A DNA stretch of 64,000 bases from NCBI GenBank assembly GCA_964617565.1, contig CAZTYH010000003.1, positions 1-64,000 of the forward strand, written 5' to 3'. How positions within the stretch are numbered: position 1 is the first letter of the stretch; each line of letters begins with the position of its first letter. A model generated the notes under the pieces. It did no database searches. It was not told where the DNA came from and worked only from the letters and a program-made list of their open reading frames with translations. The position numbers and the translations under genes were made by a program. This DNA is from JAKJGV01 sp964617565 (lineage in GTDB: Bacteria; Verrucomicrobiota; Kiritimatiellia; CAIQIC01; JAGNIJ01). Positions 54,793-63,701 of this stretch are shown piece after piece.

Positions 54793-56928
54793 TTGAAGAA
54801 GAAACTTCTATTCGGAATTCTTATCGGCGCAGTGTCTGCCTTGCTGGCCTGCACGCTTGATGGATTGCGCCAGCTCGATACATGGGAATTCAATACGTGG
54901 GATCTTCGTGTCCGCTTCTTCAAGGGCGAGAGTCCTGCCACCGACAAAATTCGGGTCATTCTTCTCGACCAGGCGAGCCTCGATTGGGGCAAGAACGAGA
55001 ACGCGCTGGCGTGGCCATGGCCGCGCCAGGTCTATGCGCCGATCCTGGATTTCTGCCGGCGCGGTGGGGCAAAAGTGATTGCCTTCGACGTGCTGTACAC
55101 GGAGCCGTCCGCTTATGATGCCTATGACGATACAGCCCTCGGGACGGCGATTCAGGCGACGCCCGGTTTTGTCGGAGCCGTTTTCATGGGTCGGGCTTCG
55201 GGCGACAGAGATGCGTGGCCGGAATTCGTTCCGTCGCCGCCCTATGTGATTCAAGGCTTGGAGCAATGGTTGGCAGGAGAACGGCCGACCCGTGTTGAAT
55301 CTTTGCGCGCGGCGTTCCCGATTCCCGATCTTGCGACCAACGCCACATTACTCGGCAATGTCAGCGATGAGCCGGACAAGGACGGGGTTTTTCGGCGTGC
55401 CACTCTTTTCAAGGTGTTCGATGGGCGGGCCGTGGCATCCCTCGGCCTTGCGGCCTATCTTGCGGGTGAACCGGACGGCGGCCGCCAGGTTCCGCTTTCC
55501 ATTGAGGCCGGATGGTTGAGGGTCAACAATCGCCGCATTCCCATTGATTCCGAGGGGCGTTATATCCTGCGGTTTGTCGGGCCTTCGGGATCGCACCGGA
55601 CCTTCAACGCGGCAACAATCATACAGTCGGAAGTGCGAATCCTTTCGGGAGAAACGCCGGCATTGGATCCCGAGGTGTTTCGCGATTGCTATGTGCTTTT
55701 CGGGTTCAGCGCGCCGGGGCTGCTGGATTTGCGGCCGACGCCGGTCAGCGGAGTCTATCCCGGGGTCGAAATTCATGCGACGATGTTGGACAACCTGCTT
55801 TCACAGCTTTTCCTGCGTGATGCACCACCCGCGCTGGTCATGATCGTCATTATCGCGATGGCCTTGTTCAGCGGTGTGCTTGGCACATTGAGCCGAAAAG
55901 CGTGGCAGAGTGTGTTGACCTTCTTCGTTTGCCTGCCGGTGCCGGTTGTGGTCGGGCTTGCGGCCTATCCGGCGGGCTACTGGTGGCCGATAGTGGCAGG
56001 GACTATTGCGGTTGCTCTTTCTCTGGTCGGAGCCGTGGTGGTGAACTACGCGACCGAAGGCCGCCAGAAAGCCTTCATTAAAAATGCATTCCGGTTCTAC
56101 GTGGGACCGGAAGTGATTGACCAGATGATCTCCGATCCATCGAAACTCAAGCTCGGCGGCGAAAAGAAGGAGCTGACCCTGTTCTTTTCAGACTTGGAGA
56201 AATTCTCCTCGTTCTCCGAAAAACTGAAACCCGAAGAGCTGACGGCATTGCTCAACGATTACCTCTCCGACATGGGTGAAATCATCAAGGAGGAGGGGGG
56301 GTATCTCGATAAGTATATTGGTGACGCGATCGTCGCGTTCTGGAACGCGCCGGTGCCGCAACCCGATCACGCGTTGCGCGCTTGCCGGGCCGCGCTTCGC
56401 TGTCAGAGGAAGCTTGCAGAGCGGCGCGAGGAAATCGCGCAGCGAACCGGCGCCGTGCTGAAAATGCGCATCGGCATCAACACCGGCGAAGTGACCGTGG
56501 GCAACATGGGCTCGCGTGAACGGTTTAATTATACCGTACTCGGGGATGCCGCGAACCTGGCGTCGCGGCTTGAGGGCGCAAACAAGTTCTTCGGCACCTA
56601 CACGATGATTTCCGAATCGGCCTGGGGGCAGGCGTCGCAGGGGCTGGTCGGCCGCGAGATGGGCCGTATCCGGGTGGTGGGTCGCGCCACGCCCGTACGT
56701 GTCTACGAAGTGGTCGGCCTGGCGGGAGAGTCCGTGCCGGAAGCGGTTTCCGGATTTGAACAAGCAATCAAACTTTGCTATGCTGGCGCGTGGCGTCAGG
56801 CGCTGGATCTATTGGAGCGTTTCCCGGACGATCCGTTGTCCGCGAAATATGCTGCGCACTGCAGAACGATGTTGGCTGAACCCTCCCGTAAATGGGAGGG
56901 AGTCTGGACGTTGACGGAAAAGGGCTGA
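54793..56928 (+). CDS. CHASE2-domain class III adenylate/guanylate cyclase
   Basis: A 711-aa membrane cyclase, taken to start at TTG 54793 after GAGAGAG. One N-terminal membrane helix, a periplasmic CHASE2 sensor (about 28-340; WDLRVRFF, VAFDVLYTEPS-like IAFDVLYTEPSAYD, GVFRRATLF, LLDLRPTPVSGVYPGVEIHATMLDNLL), three membrane helices (about 355-435), then the cyclase domain (about 455-660). The metal Asp residues are in FFSDLEKFSSFSE (about 466) and YIGDAIVAFWNAP (about 510). Later residues NTGEVTVGNMGSRERFNYTVLGD match active cyclases. Ligand and product are unknown. Confidence 0.92.
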   Translation: MKKKLLFGILIGAVSALLACTLDGLRQLDTWEFNTWDLRVRFFKGESPATDKIRVILLDQASLDWGKNENALAWPWPRQVYAPILDFCRRGGAKVIAFDVLYTEPSAYDAYDDTALGTAIQATPGFVGAVFMGRASGDRDAWPEFVPSPPYVIQGLEQWLAGERPTRVESLRAAFPIPDLATNATLLGNVSDEPDKDGVFRRATLFKVFDGRAVASLGLAAYLAGEPDGGRQVPLSIEAGWLRVNNRRIPIDSEGRYILRFVGPSGSHRTFNAATIIQSEVRILSGETPALDPEVFRDCYVLFGFSAPGLLDLRPTPVSGVYPGVEIHATMLDNLLSQLFLRDAPPALVMIVIIAMALFSGVLGTLSRKAWQSVLTFFVCLPVPVVVGLAAYPAGYWWPIVAGTIAVALSLVGAVVVNYATEGRQKAFIKNAFRFYVGPEVIDQMISDPSKLKLGGEKKELTLFFSDLEKFSSFSEKLKPEELTALLNDYLSDMGEIIKEEGGYLDKYIGDAIVAFWNAPVPQPDHALRACRAALRCQRKLAERREEIAQRTGAVLKMRIGINTGEVTVGNMGSRERFNYTVLGDAANLASRLEGANKFFGTYTMISESAWGQASQGLVGREMGRIRVVGRATPVRVYEVVGLAGESVPEAVSGFEQAIKLCYAGAWRQALDLLERFPDDPLSAKYAAHCRTMLAEPSRKWEGVWTLTEKG

Positions 56929-56948
56929 TGCGGAAACCAGGTGATGCA

Positions 56949-57794
56949 ATGAAAGTAATTTTTGGCGGTGTTCGCGGAACCAGTTGCGTGGCGCAGCCCG
57001 AGTTTTCCCGTTTCGGAGGCGATACGACCTCCTTGCTGGTGGAGGGGTCTGCCGGGGGGCGTATCCTGATAGACGCTGGAACGGGTATCCGGCAACTTGG
57101 CGAGCGCATTGCGGCAGCAGGAAGCGAGTCGCGCGCACTGCTGCTGATGACGCATTACCATCTGGATCACGTCATGGGTTTGCCCTCGCTGCCGTTGTTA
57201 TATCAGCCGGGCGCATCCCTGTTGATGGCGTCACCGCCTCGTGCCGGGCGCACGATGGAAAAAGTGGTGCGTCAGATCATGGCCCAGCCGTACTGGCCCG
57301 TGCAGATGGAGGACCTTCACGCTTCGATTCGCTTTCTGAAGTGGAAGGATGTCGCCCCGAAAGCGCCTGCCCGCTTCGGCGAGTTCGACATCCGGTGGTG
57401 TTCGGTGCATCATCCGGGCGGTTGTACGGCCTATCGCGTGGAAGAGCGGGAGAGCGGCGCATCGCTGGTCTTTGCGACGGATATCGAATGGGCGTTGTCG
57501 AGCCCGAAGGAGAAGAAGACCTTTCTGAAACTTTGCACGGAGCCAGTGCCCGCGAACCTGCTCGTCATGGACGGCCAGTACAACCGGCGCGGCTACGCTC
57601 CGTTCAAAGGCTGGGGCCACAGCACGTGGGAAGATACCGTGGATGTGGCGCGGGAGACCGGTGTCGGAACGTTGTTGATCACGCACCATGCGCCCCGGAA
57701 TACGGACCAGCAATTGCGGAGCCTGGAAGGTCTTGTGCAGAAAGCGTTTGCCCGCGCCGGGTTGGCGCGCGCGGGCCAGGAGGTTTCGCTTTAG
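56949..57794 (+). CDS. Metallo-beta-lactamase-fold hydrolase
   Basis: A 281-aa cytoplasmic protein of the metallo-beta-lactamase fold. Start at 56949 (MKVIFGGVRGTS). The metal motif is THYHLDH (about 67-73), with VHHPGG, ATDIEW and ITHHAP providing later ligands. The opening FGGVRGT with SRFGGDTTSLLVE resembles the RNase Z-like / PhnP group (phosphodiesterases). It begins 20 bp after the cyclase, so action on a cyclic nucleotide is a possibility, but this is only an inference from context. Confidence 0.85.
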   Translation: MKVIFGGVRGTSCVAQPEFSRFGGDTTSLLVEGSAGGRILIDAGTGIRQLGERIAAAGSESRALLLMTHYHLDHVMGLPSLPLLYQPGASLLMASPPRAGRTMEKVVRQIMAQPYWPVQMEDLHASIRFLKWKDVAPKAPARFGEFDIRWCSVHHPGGCTAYRVEERESGASLVFATDIEWALSSPKEKKTFLKLCTEPVPANLLVMDGQYNRRGYAPFKGWGHSTWEDTVDVARETGVGTLLITHHAPRNTDQQLRSLEGLVQKAFARAGLARAGQEVSL

Positions 57795-57796
57795 CA

Positions 57797-58510
57797 ATGC
57801 CCGAACCGAAGCATCCATCCCTTTATCTTTGCGCGCCTGTCAATGCCCTGGTCCAGGGTTTGTACGAGCAGAACATCCCTATGTCGGAGGTCCGGAAGCA
57901 TGGTGATTTCGGACTCGGTACTTTTAATGATCTCGATGGCGAAATGATCCTGCTGGATGGAGCCGTGTACCAGGTGACCGGCAAGGGCGAGGTGCGCGTG
58001 GTGGAGGAGGATGTGCTGACGCCCTTTGCATGCGTCACTTTTTACGACGCATTGACGCAGGATGCGTTGGATGGGGAGCGGGATTACACCGCGTTCAATG
58101 AATGGCTGCTGCGATTGCTTCCCTCACCGAACATCTTCTACGCCATTCGATTTGAAGGTTTGTTCCGGAGCATTCGAACGCGCTCGGTTCCGAAACAAGA
58201 CAATTACAGACCTCTCGTGGAAGTTGCAAAAGAGCAGCCGGAGTTCACGTTTGAAGATGTCGAGGGCACGCTGGCGGGTTTTTTTACGCCATCCTTCATG
58301 GCGTCCTTAAACGTGCCGGGATTGCATCTCCATTTCCTGTCGAAAGATCGGAAATGCGGAGGGCACCTTCTTCAATGCCGTCCAATGCGCGGGCGGGTCG
58401 GTATCCAATTCATAAGCAAGTTGGAGCTCGGATTGCCGATGACGCTGGATTACCTCGGCGGCGAGTTCGACCGCGATGTCCGTAAGGATCTCGATCGGGC
58501 GGAGAAGTGA
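57797..58510 (+). CDS. Alpha-acetolactate decarboxylase
   Basis: A 237-aa enzyme (AlsD/BudA family) turning acetolactate into acetoin, giving butanediol-type overflow or pH control. Recognised blocks are LYLCAPVNALVQGLYE, HGDFGLGTFNDLDGEMILLDG, AIRFEGLFRSIRTRSVPKQ, and LAGFFTPSFMASLNVPGLHLHFLSKDRKCGGHLL, which carries the zinc-binding His residues. It starts 2 bp after the metallo-beta-lactamase gene. No acetolactate synthase of the catabolic type is in view. Confidence 0.95.
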   Translation: MPEPKHPSLYLCAPVNALVQGLYEQNIPMSEVRKHGDFGLGTFNDLDGEMILLDGAVYQVTGKGEVRVVEEDVLTPFACVTFYDALTQDALDGERDYTAFNEWLLRLLPSPNIFYAIRFEGLFRSIRTRSVPKQDNYRPLVEVAKEQPEFTFEDVEGTLAGFFTPSFMASLNVPGLHLHFLSKDRKCGGHLLQCRPMRGRVGIQFISKLELGLPMTLDYLGGEFDRDVRKDLDRAEK

Positions 58511-58573
58511 AGGCATCCCTGAAACCTGCTTGCCCTCCATAGCCTCCGGGCGAAGGAGGGAAACCCCTCTCCT

Positions 58574-58912
58574 CTACCGCGCAGCCATCACGAAAAAGGA
58601 GATGACGGCCAGGGTCACGCCGATGTAGGCCACCGGAGTAAGCATTTCTTTCAGAAACAGCAACCCGAGAATATTGCTGATGACAATGGATGACGCGCCC
58701 ATGAGCGCCATGGTTCGGCCAAGTTCCACGTGGGCGAAGACGTAAAGCTGACCGAACATCGCAAGCTGTCGGAGCACGAGATAGATGAAGAACCAGAACG
58801 TGAGAAAGGTGGCCATGCGGAAGCCGTGTCGGTGCATGTAGATCCGGCCCATGAAATCGCTGACGGAATAAACGAGTTGCGTACCGACGAGAATCAGCAA
58901 GGCCTTGGGCAT
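58574..58912 (-). CDS. Small four-helix DMT/EamA-like membrane protein
   Basis: A 112-aa protein with four hydrophobic helices (about 4-20, 31-52, 66-84 and 91-110). The last two (TMALMGASSIVISNILGLLFLKEMLTPVAYIGVTLAVISFFVM) have the drug/metabolite transporter pattern, so it may work as a dimer like EmrE-type proteins. It is shorter than a full EamA protein (about 290 aa). It lies 10 bp after the serine acetyltransferase stop on the same strand. Confidence 0.7.
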   Translation of the reverse strand: MPKALLILVGTQLVYSVSDFMGRIYMHRHGFRMATFLTFWFFIYLVLRQLAMFGQLYVFAHVELGRTMALMGASSIVISNILGLLFLKEMLTPVAYIGVTLAVISFFVMAAR

Positions 58913-58922
58913 AGTGCGGTCC

Positions 58923-59891
58923 TCAGCGTCTTTCTTCGCGCTTCTTGATATGCAACTCCGCATGCTTGCTGGTGACGAAACTGTTCGGGGGGACGGACTC
59001 CATCAGGAATACGTTGCCTCCGACCGTTGATCCTTTGCCGATCACCGTGTCGCCACCGAGAATCGTCGCGTTCGCGTAAACCACGACATCGTCCTCAACC
59101 GTGGGATGGCGCTTGATGTGCTTGATCGGCCTTCCATGCTTGTCGAGCGGGAAGCTCTTCGCGCCCAGCGTTACACCTTGGTACAGCTTCACGTGATTGC
59201 CGATATGGGTTGTTTCGCCGATCACCACACCGGTCGCATGATCAATGAAGAAGCCGTGCCCGATCTGGGCGCCCGGATGAATATCCACGCCTGTTGTGGC
59301 GTGGGTCCATTCGCTCATTACGCGGGAAACGATCGGCACTTCGAGTTTGTAGAGTTCGTGGGCCAGGCGATGCGAGGTGATTGCAAGAAGGCCGGGATAG
59401 GCCAATTGCACTTCAGCAAACGTCAGCGCGGCGGGGTCGCCTTCATAGGCCGCTTTCACGTCCTCGACGAGAAGCTTCCGCACGTCAGGCAGACGGTTGA
59501 TGAATGTCTGCATCACGGTGAACGATTCTTTCCTCGCATCGGAGGCTTTGTGCCCGCCCTCTACGCGCGAGGCTTCGCCCATCCAGCGAAACGGAATGGC
59601 GCGTTCGACTTCGGGACGGAGCAGGGCCCATCCGTCGCTGATCCGCCGGACCAGGAAGATTCCAAGCTCGCCCGGATCAATGCTGTTCTGGGACATCCGT
59701 CCGGGGAACATGACGTCAATAAACAGCTTGAGCGCCTCGATAATATTCGTTGTATTCGGATAGGAACCGAGCAGACTGTCCGCGCGATCTTCGGCGGCGC
59801 CGGAGTAAAGCGGGGTCAGTCGCGTGGCCGCGTGGCAGATGCAATATTCCGCCTCCGGCCCCGCGCATTCAGGCGTCATTTTCTTTGTCAT
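58923..59891 (-). CDS. cysE: Serine O-acetyltransferase
   Basis: Acetylates serine for cysteine synthesis. From ATG 59891, chosen because GGAGG sits 8 bp upstream, it is 322 aa; an in-frame ATG 87 bp earlier has no such site. The helical N-domain is followed by the left-handed beta helix of hexapeptides (TGVDIHPGAQIGHGFFIDHATGVVIGET), with the catalytic Asp/His in FIDHATG. The C-terminus (SVPPNSFVTSKHAELHIKKRE) is longer than in E. coli CysE. The length and the N-terminal extension match the EpsC-like longer type seen in many non-proteobacteria. Confidence 0.93.
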   Translation of the reverse strand: MTKKMTPECAGPEAEYCICHAATRLTPLYSGAAEDRADSLLGSYPNTTNIIEALKLFIDVMFPGRMSQNSIDPGELGIFLVRRISDGWALLRPEVERAIPFRWMGEASRVEGGHKASDARKESFTVMQTFINRLPDVRKLLVEDVKAAYEGDPAALTFAEVQLAYPGLLAITSHRLAHELYKLEVPIVSRVMSEWTHATTGVDIHPGAQIGHGFFIDHATGVVIGETTHIGNHVKLYQGVTLGAKSFPLDKHGRPIKHIKRHPTVEDDVVVYANATILGGDTVIGKGSTVGGNVFLMESVPPNSFVTSKHAELHIKKREERR

Positions 59892-60054
59892 CGCATATTC
59901 CTCCGGCAAAACTTCCAGCACGGTAACGCAGAATGCGCCGCCAATCAAGCCGTCCATTCCCTGTATCCGTTCTTGCATCCCGGGCCATCTCCAAACACAA
60001 TACAGTTAACGAACGGCAGTGTGGCTGAAGCTCCTTAACCCTGTAGGTGTTTAT

Positions 60055-60831
60055 ATGAAGATTCTGATGCGCATCGTGATCGTGATCCTGATTCTTCTGG
60101 CCATACTTATTCTTGCGCGAAACGTCATTATTGAGAAGTTGACTCGAAAGACCGTGTTGCAGACTACGGGTTTCGATATCGAAATGGGTGGAATTCGCGC
60201 AGGACTGCTGGATCCCGTGTTCGAGATTACAAATGCCCGCTTGATCAATCCGGAGGATTTTACCGAGCCAACCGCATTGGAGATCAAGACCCTCAGGGTG
60301 AAGTACGATTTGCCGTCGTTCTTCAAGGAAGAGGTTCATCTCCGGGAGGTTGTAGTGGATGTGCCTCGCGCGGTGCTTGTGATCCGCGAGGATGGGGAAA
60401 GCAATCTCGCGCGATTAGGTCAGGTCGCCCAGGGAGAGAGCAAAGAGGAATCCACGGGCAAAGAGGGCGAGGGCGGGCAGGAGGCTAAGCCAGGAAAGCG
60501 TGTCCGCGTGGATATCCTGACGCTCCGAGTGGGCAAGGTTGATGTCTATCGCTATCGCGAGGGATCTGACAAGCCGGAAGTGGACAAGTACGACGTGAAT
60601 TTTGACCGGACCGCGCGCGATGTGACCGATCTTAATGTCGTCAACGGTATGATTACCGCGGGTGTGATAGAAGCTGTAGGCGCAAGAGCCCTGCAAGGGT
60701 TCACAAAAGCTTTCCAGCAAAACGAGGGCGATCTTGAGAAAGTCGGCCAACAAGTCGAGCGGACAGCAAAAGATGTAGGGAAGCAGCTTAAAGGCTTGCT
60801 GAAAGATGCCGGCATAAACACAGACCGCTGA
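60055..60831 (+). CDS. AsmA-like membrane-anchored protein
   Basis: A 258-aa protein with one N-terminal membrane helix (ILMRIVIVILILLAILILARNVII), then an AsmA/DUF748-like beta region (TTGFDIEMGGIRAGLLDPVFEITNARLINPEDF; HLREVVVDVPRAVLVIREDGESNL). A charged low-complexity linker (about 135-150, Glu/Gly/Lys) and a C-terminal helical tail follow. AsmA-like proteins act in lipid or outer-membrane homeostasis. The start at 60055 is taken at MKIL; an earlier ATG 36 bp upstream is possible. Confidence 0.7.
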   Translation: MKILMRIVIVILILLAILILARNVIIEKLTRKTVLQTTGFDIEMGGIRAGLLDPVFEITNARLINPEDFTEPTALEIKTLRVKYDLPSFFKEEVHLREVVVDVPRAVLVIREDGESNLARLGQVAQGESKEESTGKEGEGGQEAKPGKRVRVDILTLRVGKVDVYRYREGSDKPEVDKYDVNFDRTARDVTDLNVVNGMITAGVIEAVGARALQGFTKAFQQNEGDLEKVGQQVERTAKDVGKQLKGLLKDAGINTDR

Positions 60832-61120
60832 GCGTGTCATCGCTTATCCTCGAATCACGAAAAAGCGCCAGCTTCACGGGATAAGCAGCGGCGACTGAGC
60901 AGGAACTCGGAATTTATCCGCCCCTTAACAATCCGTTACCATTGCACCATGCGTGTATAGCGCCAATATGGCGCTGTATTATTGTTGTAATGTTTATTAA
61001 AAGCGCATTAATGACACACTCTAATCGTTTAGAAAAAAGTGTAAGCAATTGAAATACAATATATAGCATAAGATTTGGCGTTTTGGCATGCCCATTGCTG
61101 TATATGGTTTTGTGTATTGT
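60832..61120. other. AT-rich intergenic region before the hsp20 genes
   Basis: No gene is seen. It contains a perfect small hairpin (AGCGCC 60959-60964 with GGCGCT 60970-60975, 5-nt loop) in a T-rich context, possibly ending the upstream transcript. The section 60980-61120 is markedly AT-rich, as expected for a promoter, but no CIRCE element or clear -35/-10 pair could be assigned. Confidence 0.4.
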
Positions 61121-61183
61121 GGAGGATATCCCTCCATGCAAAGACAAGACGATTATGGAAGGAGGAAAATATGTGGTGGTTGA
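61121..61183 (+). promoter_or_regulatory. Candidate RNA switch/thermosensor and leader ORF in the hsp20 5' region
   Basis: GGAGG (61121-61125), CCTCC (61131-61135) and the hsp20 ribosome site GGAGG (61161-61165) can form two exclusive hairpins. CCTCC can pair with the first GGAGG (5-nt loop, ribosome site free), or CCCTCCAT (61130-61137) can pair with ATGGAAGG (61155-61162, one mismatch) just at the ribosome site. A 15-codon ORF from ATG 61136 to TGA 61181-61183 overlaps the hsp20 start at 61171. Pairing is seen; regulation is inferred. Confidence 0.4.
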
Positions 61184-61605
61184 ACGACATAACAATGGGG
61201 TCGGATCCGTTCCGAGAGATGAGGCGGTTGCAGAGAGACATTAACCGGCTTTTCTCCGGCTACGAAACTGCCGGCGATGTTTTCCCGGCAGTAAATGTCT
61301 GGGCAAACAGGGAAAACGTTGTGGTTACGGCAGAGTTGCCGGGAATGGATGCGTCTTCCATAGATATCTCGGTCCAGGGAGACCAACTCTTGCTTCAAGG
61401 CGAGAAAAAGGCGGATGAGATGGCGGGTGATGTGGTTTGCCATCGAATTGAGCGTGGGTCCGGCAAATTCATGCGCACGTTCCGTCTGCCTTACGAGGTG
61501 GATAACGCGAAGGTGGACGCCAAGTATCGAAACGGCGTGTTAACCGTGACCCTGCCTCGCCAGGAAAGCAGCAAGCCGAAAAAGATCGCCATCAATGCGG
61601 GTTAA
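61171..61605 (+). CDS. Hsp20 family small heat-shock protein (first of three)
   Basis: A 144-aa holdase chaperone. ATG 61171 follows GGAGG by 5 bp. A short N-arm (DPFREMRRLQRDINRLF, the class opening) is followed by the alpha-crystallin domain (about 40-135), with the sequence VVVTAELPGMDASSIDISV and the late GVLTVTLPR, then a Lys-rich tail with KKIAIN in place of the I-x-I/V motif. It binds unfolding proteins without ATP. Confidence 0.95.
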   Translation: MWWLNDITMGSDPFREMRRLQRDINRLFSGYETAGDVFPAVNVWANRENVVVTAELPGMDASSIDISVQGDQLLLQGEKKADEMAGDVVCHRIERGSGKFMRTFRLPYEVDNAKVDAKYRNGVLTVTLPRQESSKPKKIAINAG

Positions 61606-61621
61606 TCGGGAGGTGACGAAC

Positions 61622-62026
61622 ATGACACAGGAAACAAAAGCCATGAAGACGCAGAAGAAAGAAAACACGGATGTCGAACTGACTCGTGATGAGCCGGTTT
61701 TCCTTCCCGCGACGGATATCTATGAAAAATCCGATGCGGTTTTGGTGATGTGTGACATGCCGGGTGTGGATGAAAAGAGCGTGGATGTAGGCCTTGAAAA
61801 CGGTGTGCTTACCATCACGGGGCGCCAGGAGTCGGCGCCGATGGATGGGTATGAGTTGCTCCATCATGGCTATCGCACAGGCATCTTTCGAAGGACATTC
61901 AATGTAACGGCGGATATAGATGCATCGAAGATAGACGCCAAGATTGCAAAAGGCGTTCTTCGACTGGTCTTGCCGAAGAGCGAGAAGGCTCGGCCGCGCA
62001 AGATTGCTGTCGTGTCCGGTGATTGA
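61622..62026 (+). CDS. Hsp20 family small heat-shock protein (second of three)
   Basis: A 134-aa small heat-shock protein, ATG 61622 after GGGAGGTG. It has a short charged N-arm and the alpha-crystallin domain (FLPATDIYEKSDAVLVMCDMPGVDEKSVDVGL to KGVLRLVLPKSEKARPRKIAV). It lacks the DPFREM-type arm of the other two, so it probably joins mixed oligomers with them. Lies 16 bp after the first hsp20 gene. Confidence 0.94.
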   Translation: MTQETKAMKTQKKENTDVELTRDEPVFLPATDIYEKSDAVLVMCDMPGVDEKSVDVGLENGVLTITGRQESAPMDGYELLHHGYRTGIFRRTFNVTADIDASKIDAKIAKGVLRLVLPKSEKARPRKIAVVSGD

Positions 62027-62054
62027 AATCACGAAATGAAGGGAGGTGTCGTCT

Positions 62055-62567
62055 ATGAACAGAAGTCTGATTCCGTGGCGCAGAAAGGAGGGCCTTCCGG
62101 CCCGGAGTCGGGATGCAGACAATCCTTTCGAAGCGCTGCATCGGCAGATGAACGAACTCTTTGAGAGTTATTTTGAGGAATTTGATGTTCCTCGTCTGCC
62201 GGGGCTGTGGCGCGGCGGTGAAGGGCTAAGCACCCTGACACCGAGTTTCGAGGTGGCCGAGACGGATGATGAGGTCAAGGTCACGGCGGAACTTCCGGGC
62301 ATGGAGGAAAAGGATATCGAAGTGACGCTGGAAAACAACATTCTCACTGTGAAGGGTGAGAAGAAGGAAGAGAGGGAGGAGAAGAAAAAGGGCCGCTACT
62401 TCACAGAGCGCCGATACGGGCACTTCCAGCGGATGCTTTCCCTGCCTTCAAATGTGCAGGAGGAAAAGGTCAGGGCAAAATTCAAGAAAGGCGTTCTTTC
62501 GATCACGCTTCCGAAGTCGGAAGAAGCCCGCAAGAAGGGGCGGAAAATAGAAGTTGCGGTGGAATAA
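62055..62567 (+). CDS. Hsp20 family small heat-shock protein (third of three)
   Basis: A 170-aa member, ATG 62055 after GGGAGG. The N-arm (NPFEALHRQMNELFESYFEEFD) precedes the alpha-crystallin domain (FEVAETDDEVKVTAELPGMEEKDIEVTLENN), which contains a Lys/Glu-rich insert (KGEKKEEREEKKKGRYFTERRYG) and ends GVLSITLPKSEEARKKGRKIEV. This is the class A form common in bacteria. The cluster ends with a strong terminator. Confidence 0.95.
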   Translation: MNRSLIPWRRKEGLPARSRDADNPFEALHRQMNELFESYFEEFDVPRLPGLWRGGEGLSTLTPSFEVAETDDEVKVTAELPGMEEKDIEVTLENNILTVKGEKKEEREEKKKGRYFTERRYGHFQRMLSLPSNVQEEKVRAKFKKGVLSITLPKSEEARKKGRKIEVAVE

Positions 62568-62593
62568 TCTTGCCGACAGATGGGTCGTACGTG

Positions 62594-62621
62594 GCGCGGG
62601 GATCATCCCCCGCGCTTTTTT
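62594..62621 (+). terminator. Rho-independent terminator after the hsp20 cluster
   Basis: GCGCGGGG (62594-62601) and CCCCGCGC (62608-62615) form a perfect 8-bp stem with a 6-nt loop, followed by six T (62616-62621). Confidence 0.93.
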
Positions 62622-62732
62622 ATGCTCGCAAAATGGGCGTTGATGGGCTGGCATGGACATCTGACGTGAGGTAGGCTATGGCAAGTCGTTGAAATCGGCT
62701 TTACAGTAGGCGCCGGGTGGAGGGCAGATACC

Positions 62733-63692
62733 GTGATCCAGATCATCGGGTTCGATTTTACCAGCAAGACCATCACAGATGTCCATGTTGATTCTGTGCA
62801 GGAAGGCTTGAAGCAAGGAGCTTTCTGCTGGGTGGACATCATGCCGGAAGCCGGAGATGACGTGGCGCCCTTGCTGCAGAATCTCGGGGTGAATTCGGTG
62901 GCGATTTCCGAGACGCTGGGCGGTGACCAGGAAGGCCGATACGATATTTATGAAGATTGTCTGCACTTTTCTTTCACAGAAGCCGCTTATCGCGGAGATC
63001 AGTTGCAGACCGGACACCTGGACGTTCTTTTCGGGGCTTCGTACCTAGTGACTTTTCATCGCAAGGAGTTGACGCTGATTCAACGAATGAAACGGACATA
63101 CCGGGTAGACTTCATGAAGTTCAGCCGCACCCCGGGATTTCTGCTCTACGAGTTGGCCGATGGCCTTACCGATATTTACCGTAAGGCATTCCAATCCAGT
63201 TCCGCAGTCTCGGAGAAACTGCAGTTAAGCCTTTTCGATTCGGCCAGCGACGCGATTTTTCAAGAGGTGTCCGGCTTCATGGGCGGGTTGTTGGCCCTGC
63301 GCAAATACGTCATGGCGTCGCGCGAGGTTCTTCATGAGCTCGCTACGCGCCGGTCTCCTTTTATCAGCGATACCACGCAACCTTTTCTGCTTAATATGGC
63401 TGGCGCGTTGGACCGGTTGTCGAACGACCTCACGACCGAGCGCGATACGTTGAACGAGAACCTGAATCTCTACATGGGGATGGTAGGCCATCGCACCAAT
63501 AAGATCGTGAGCCGATTGACGCTGATCAGCATGATCTTCCTGCCGTTGACCTTCTTGTGCGGTGTATATGGGATGAATTTTGTGGGGATCCCGGAACTGG
63601 AATGGAAGTACAGCTATCCTGTTTTCTGGCTGCTTGTATTGGTCATCTCCGGAATGTCCTTTTATTTTATGAAGAAGCGAAAATGGGTATAG
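62733..63692 (+). CDS. corA: CorA-family Mg2+/Co2+ transporter
   Basis: A 319-aa divalent cation channel of the CorA family. It starts at GTG 62733 with GGAGGG upstream. A large cytoplasmic domain (1-255), rich in helices (TTERDTLNENLNLYMGMVGHRTNKI), leads to TM1 (LTLISMIFLPLTFLCGVYGMNF), which ends in the diagnostic GMN selectivity motif, and TM2 (YPVFWLLVLVISGMSFYFM), then a basic tail. Mg2+ is the usual substrate. Confidence 0.95.
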   Translation: MIQIIGFDFTSKTITDVHVDSVQEGLKQGAFCWVDIMPEAGDDVAPLLQNLGVNSVAISETLGGDQEGRYDIYEDCLHFSFTEAAYRGDQLQTGHLDVLFGASYLVTFHRKELTLIQRMKRTYRVDFMKFSRTPGFLLYELADGLTDIYRKAFQSSSAVSEKLQLSLFDSASDAIFQEVSGFMGGLLALRKYVMASREVLHELATRRSPFISDTTQPFLLNMAGALDRLSNDLTTERDTLNENLNLYMGMVGHRTNKIVSRLTLISMIFLPLTFLCGVYGMNFVGIPELEWKYSYPVFWLLVLVISGMSFYFMKKRKWV

Positions 63693-63701
63693 GGGTGTTC
63701 G

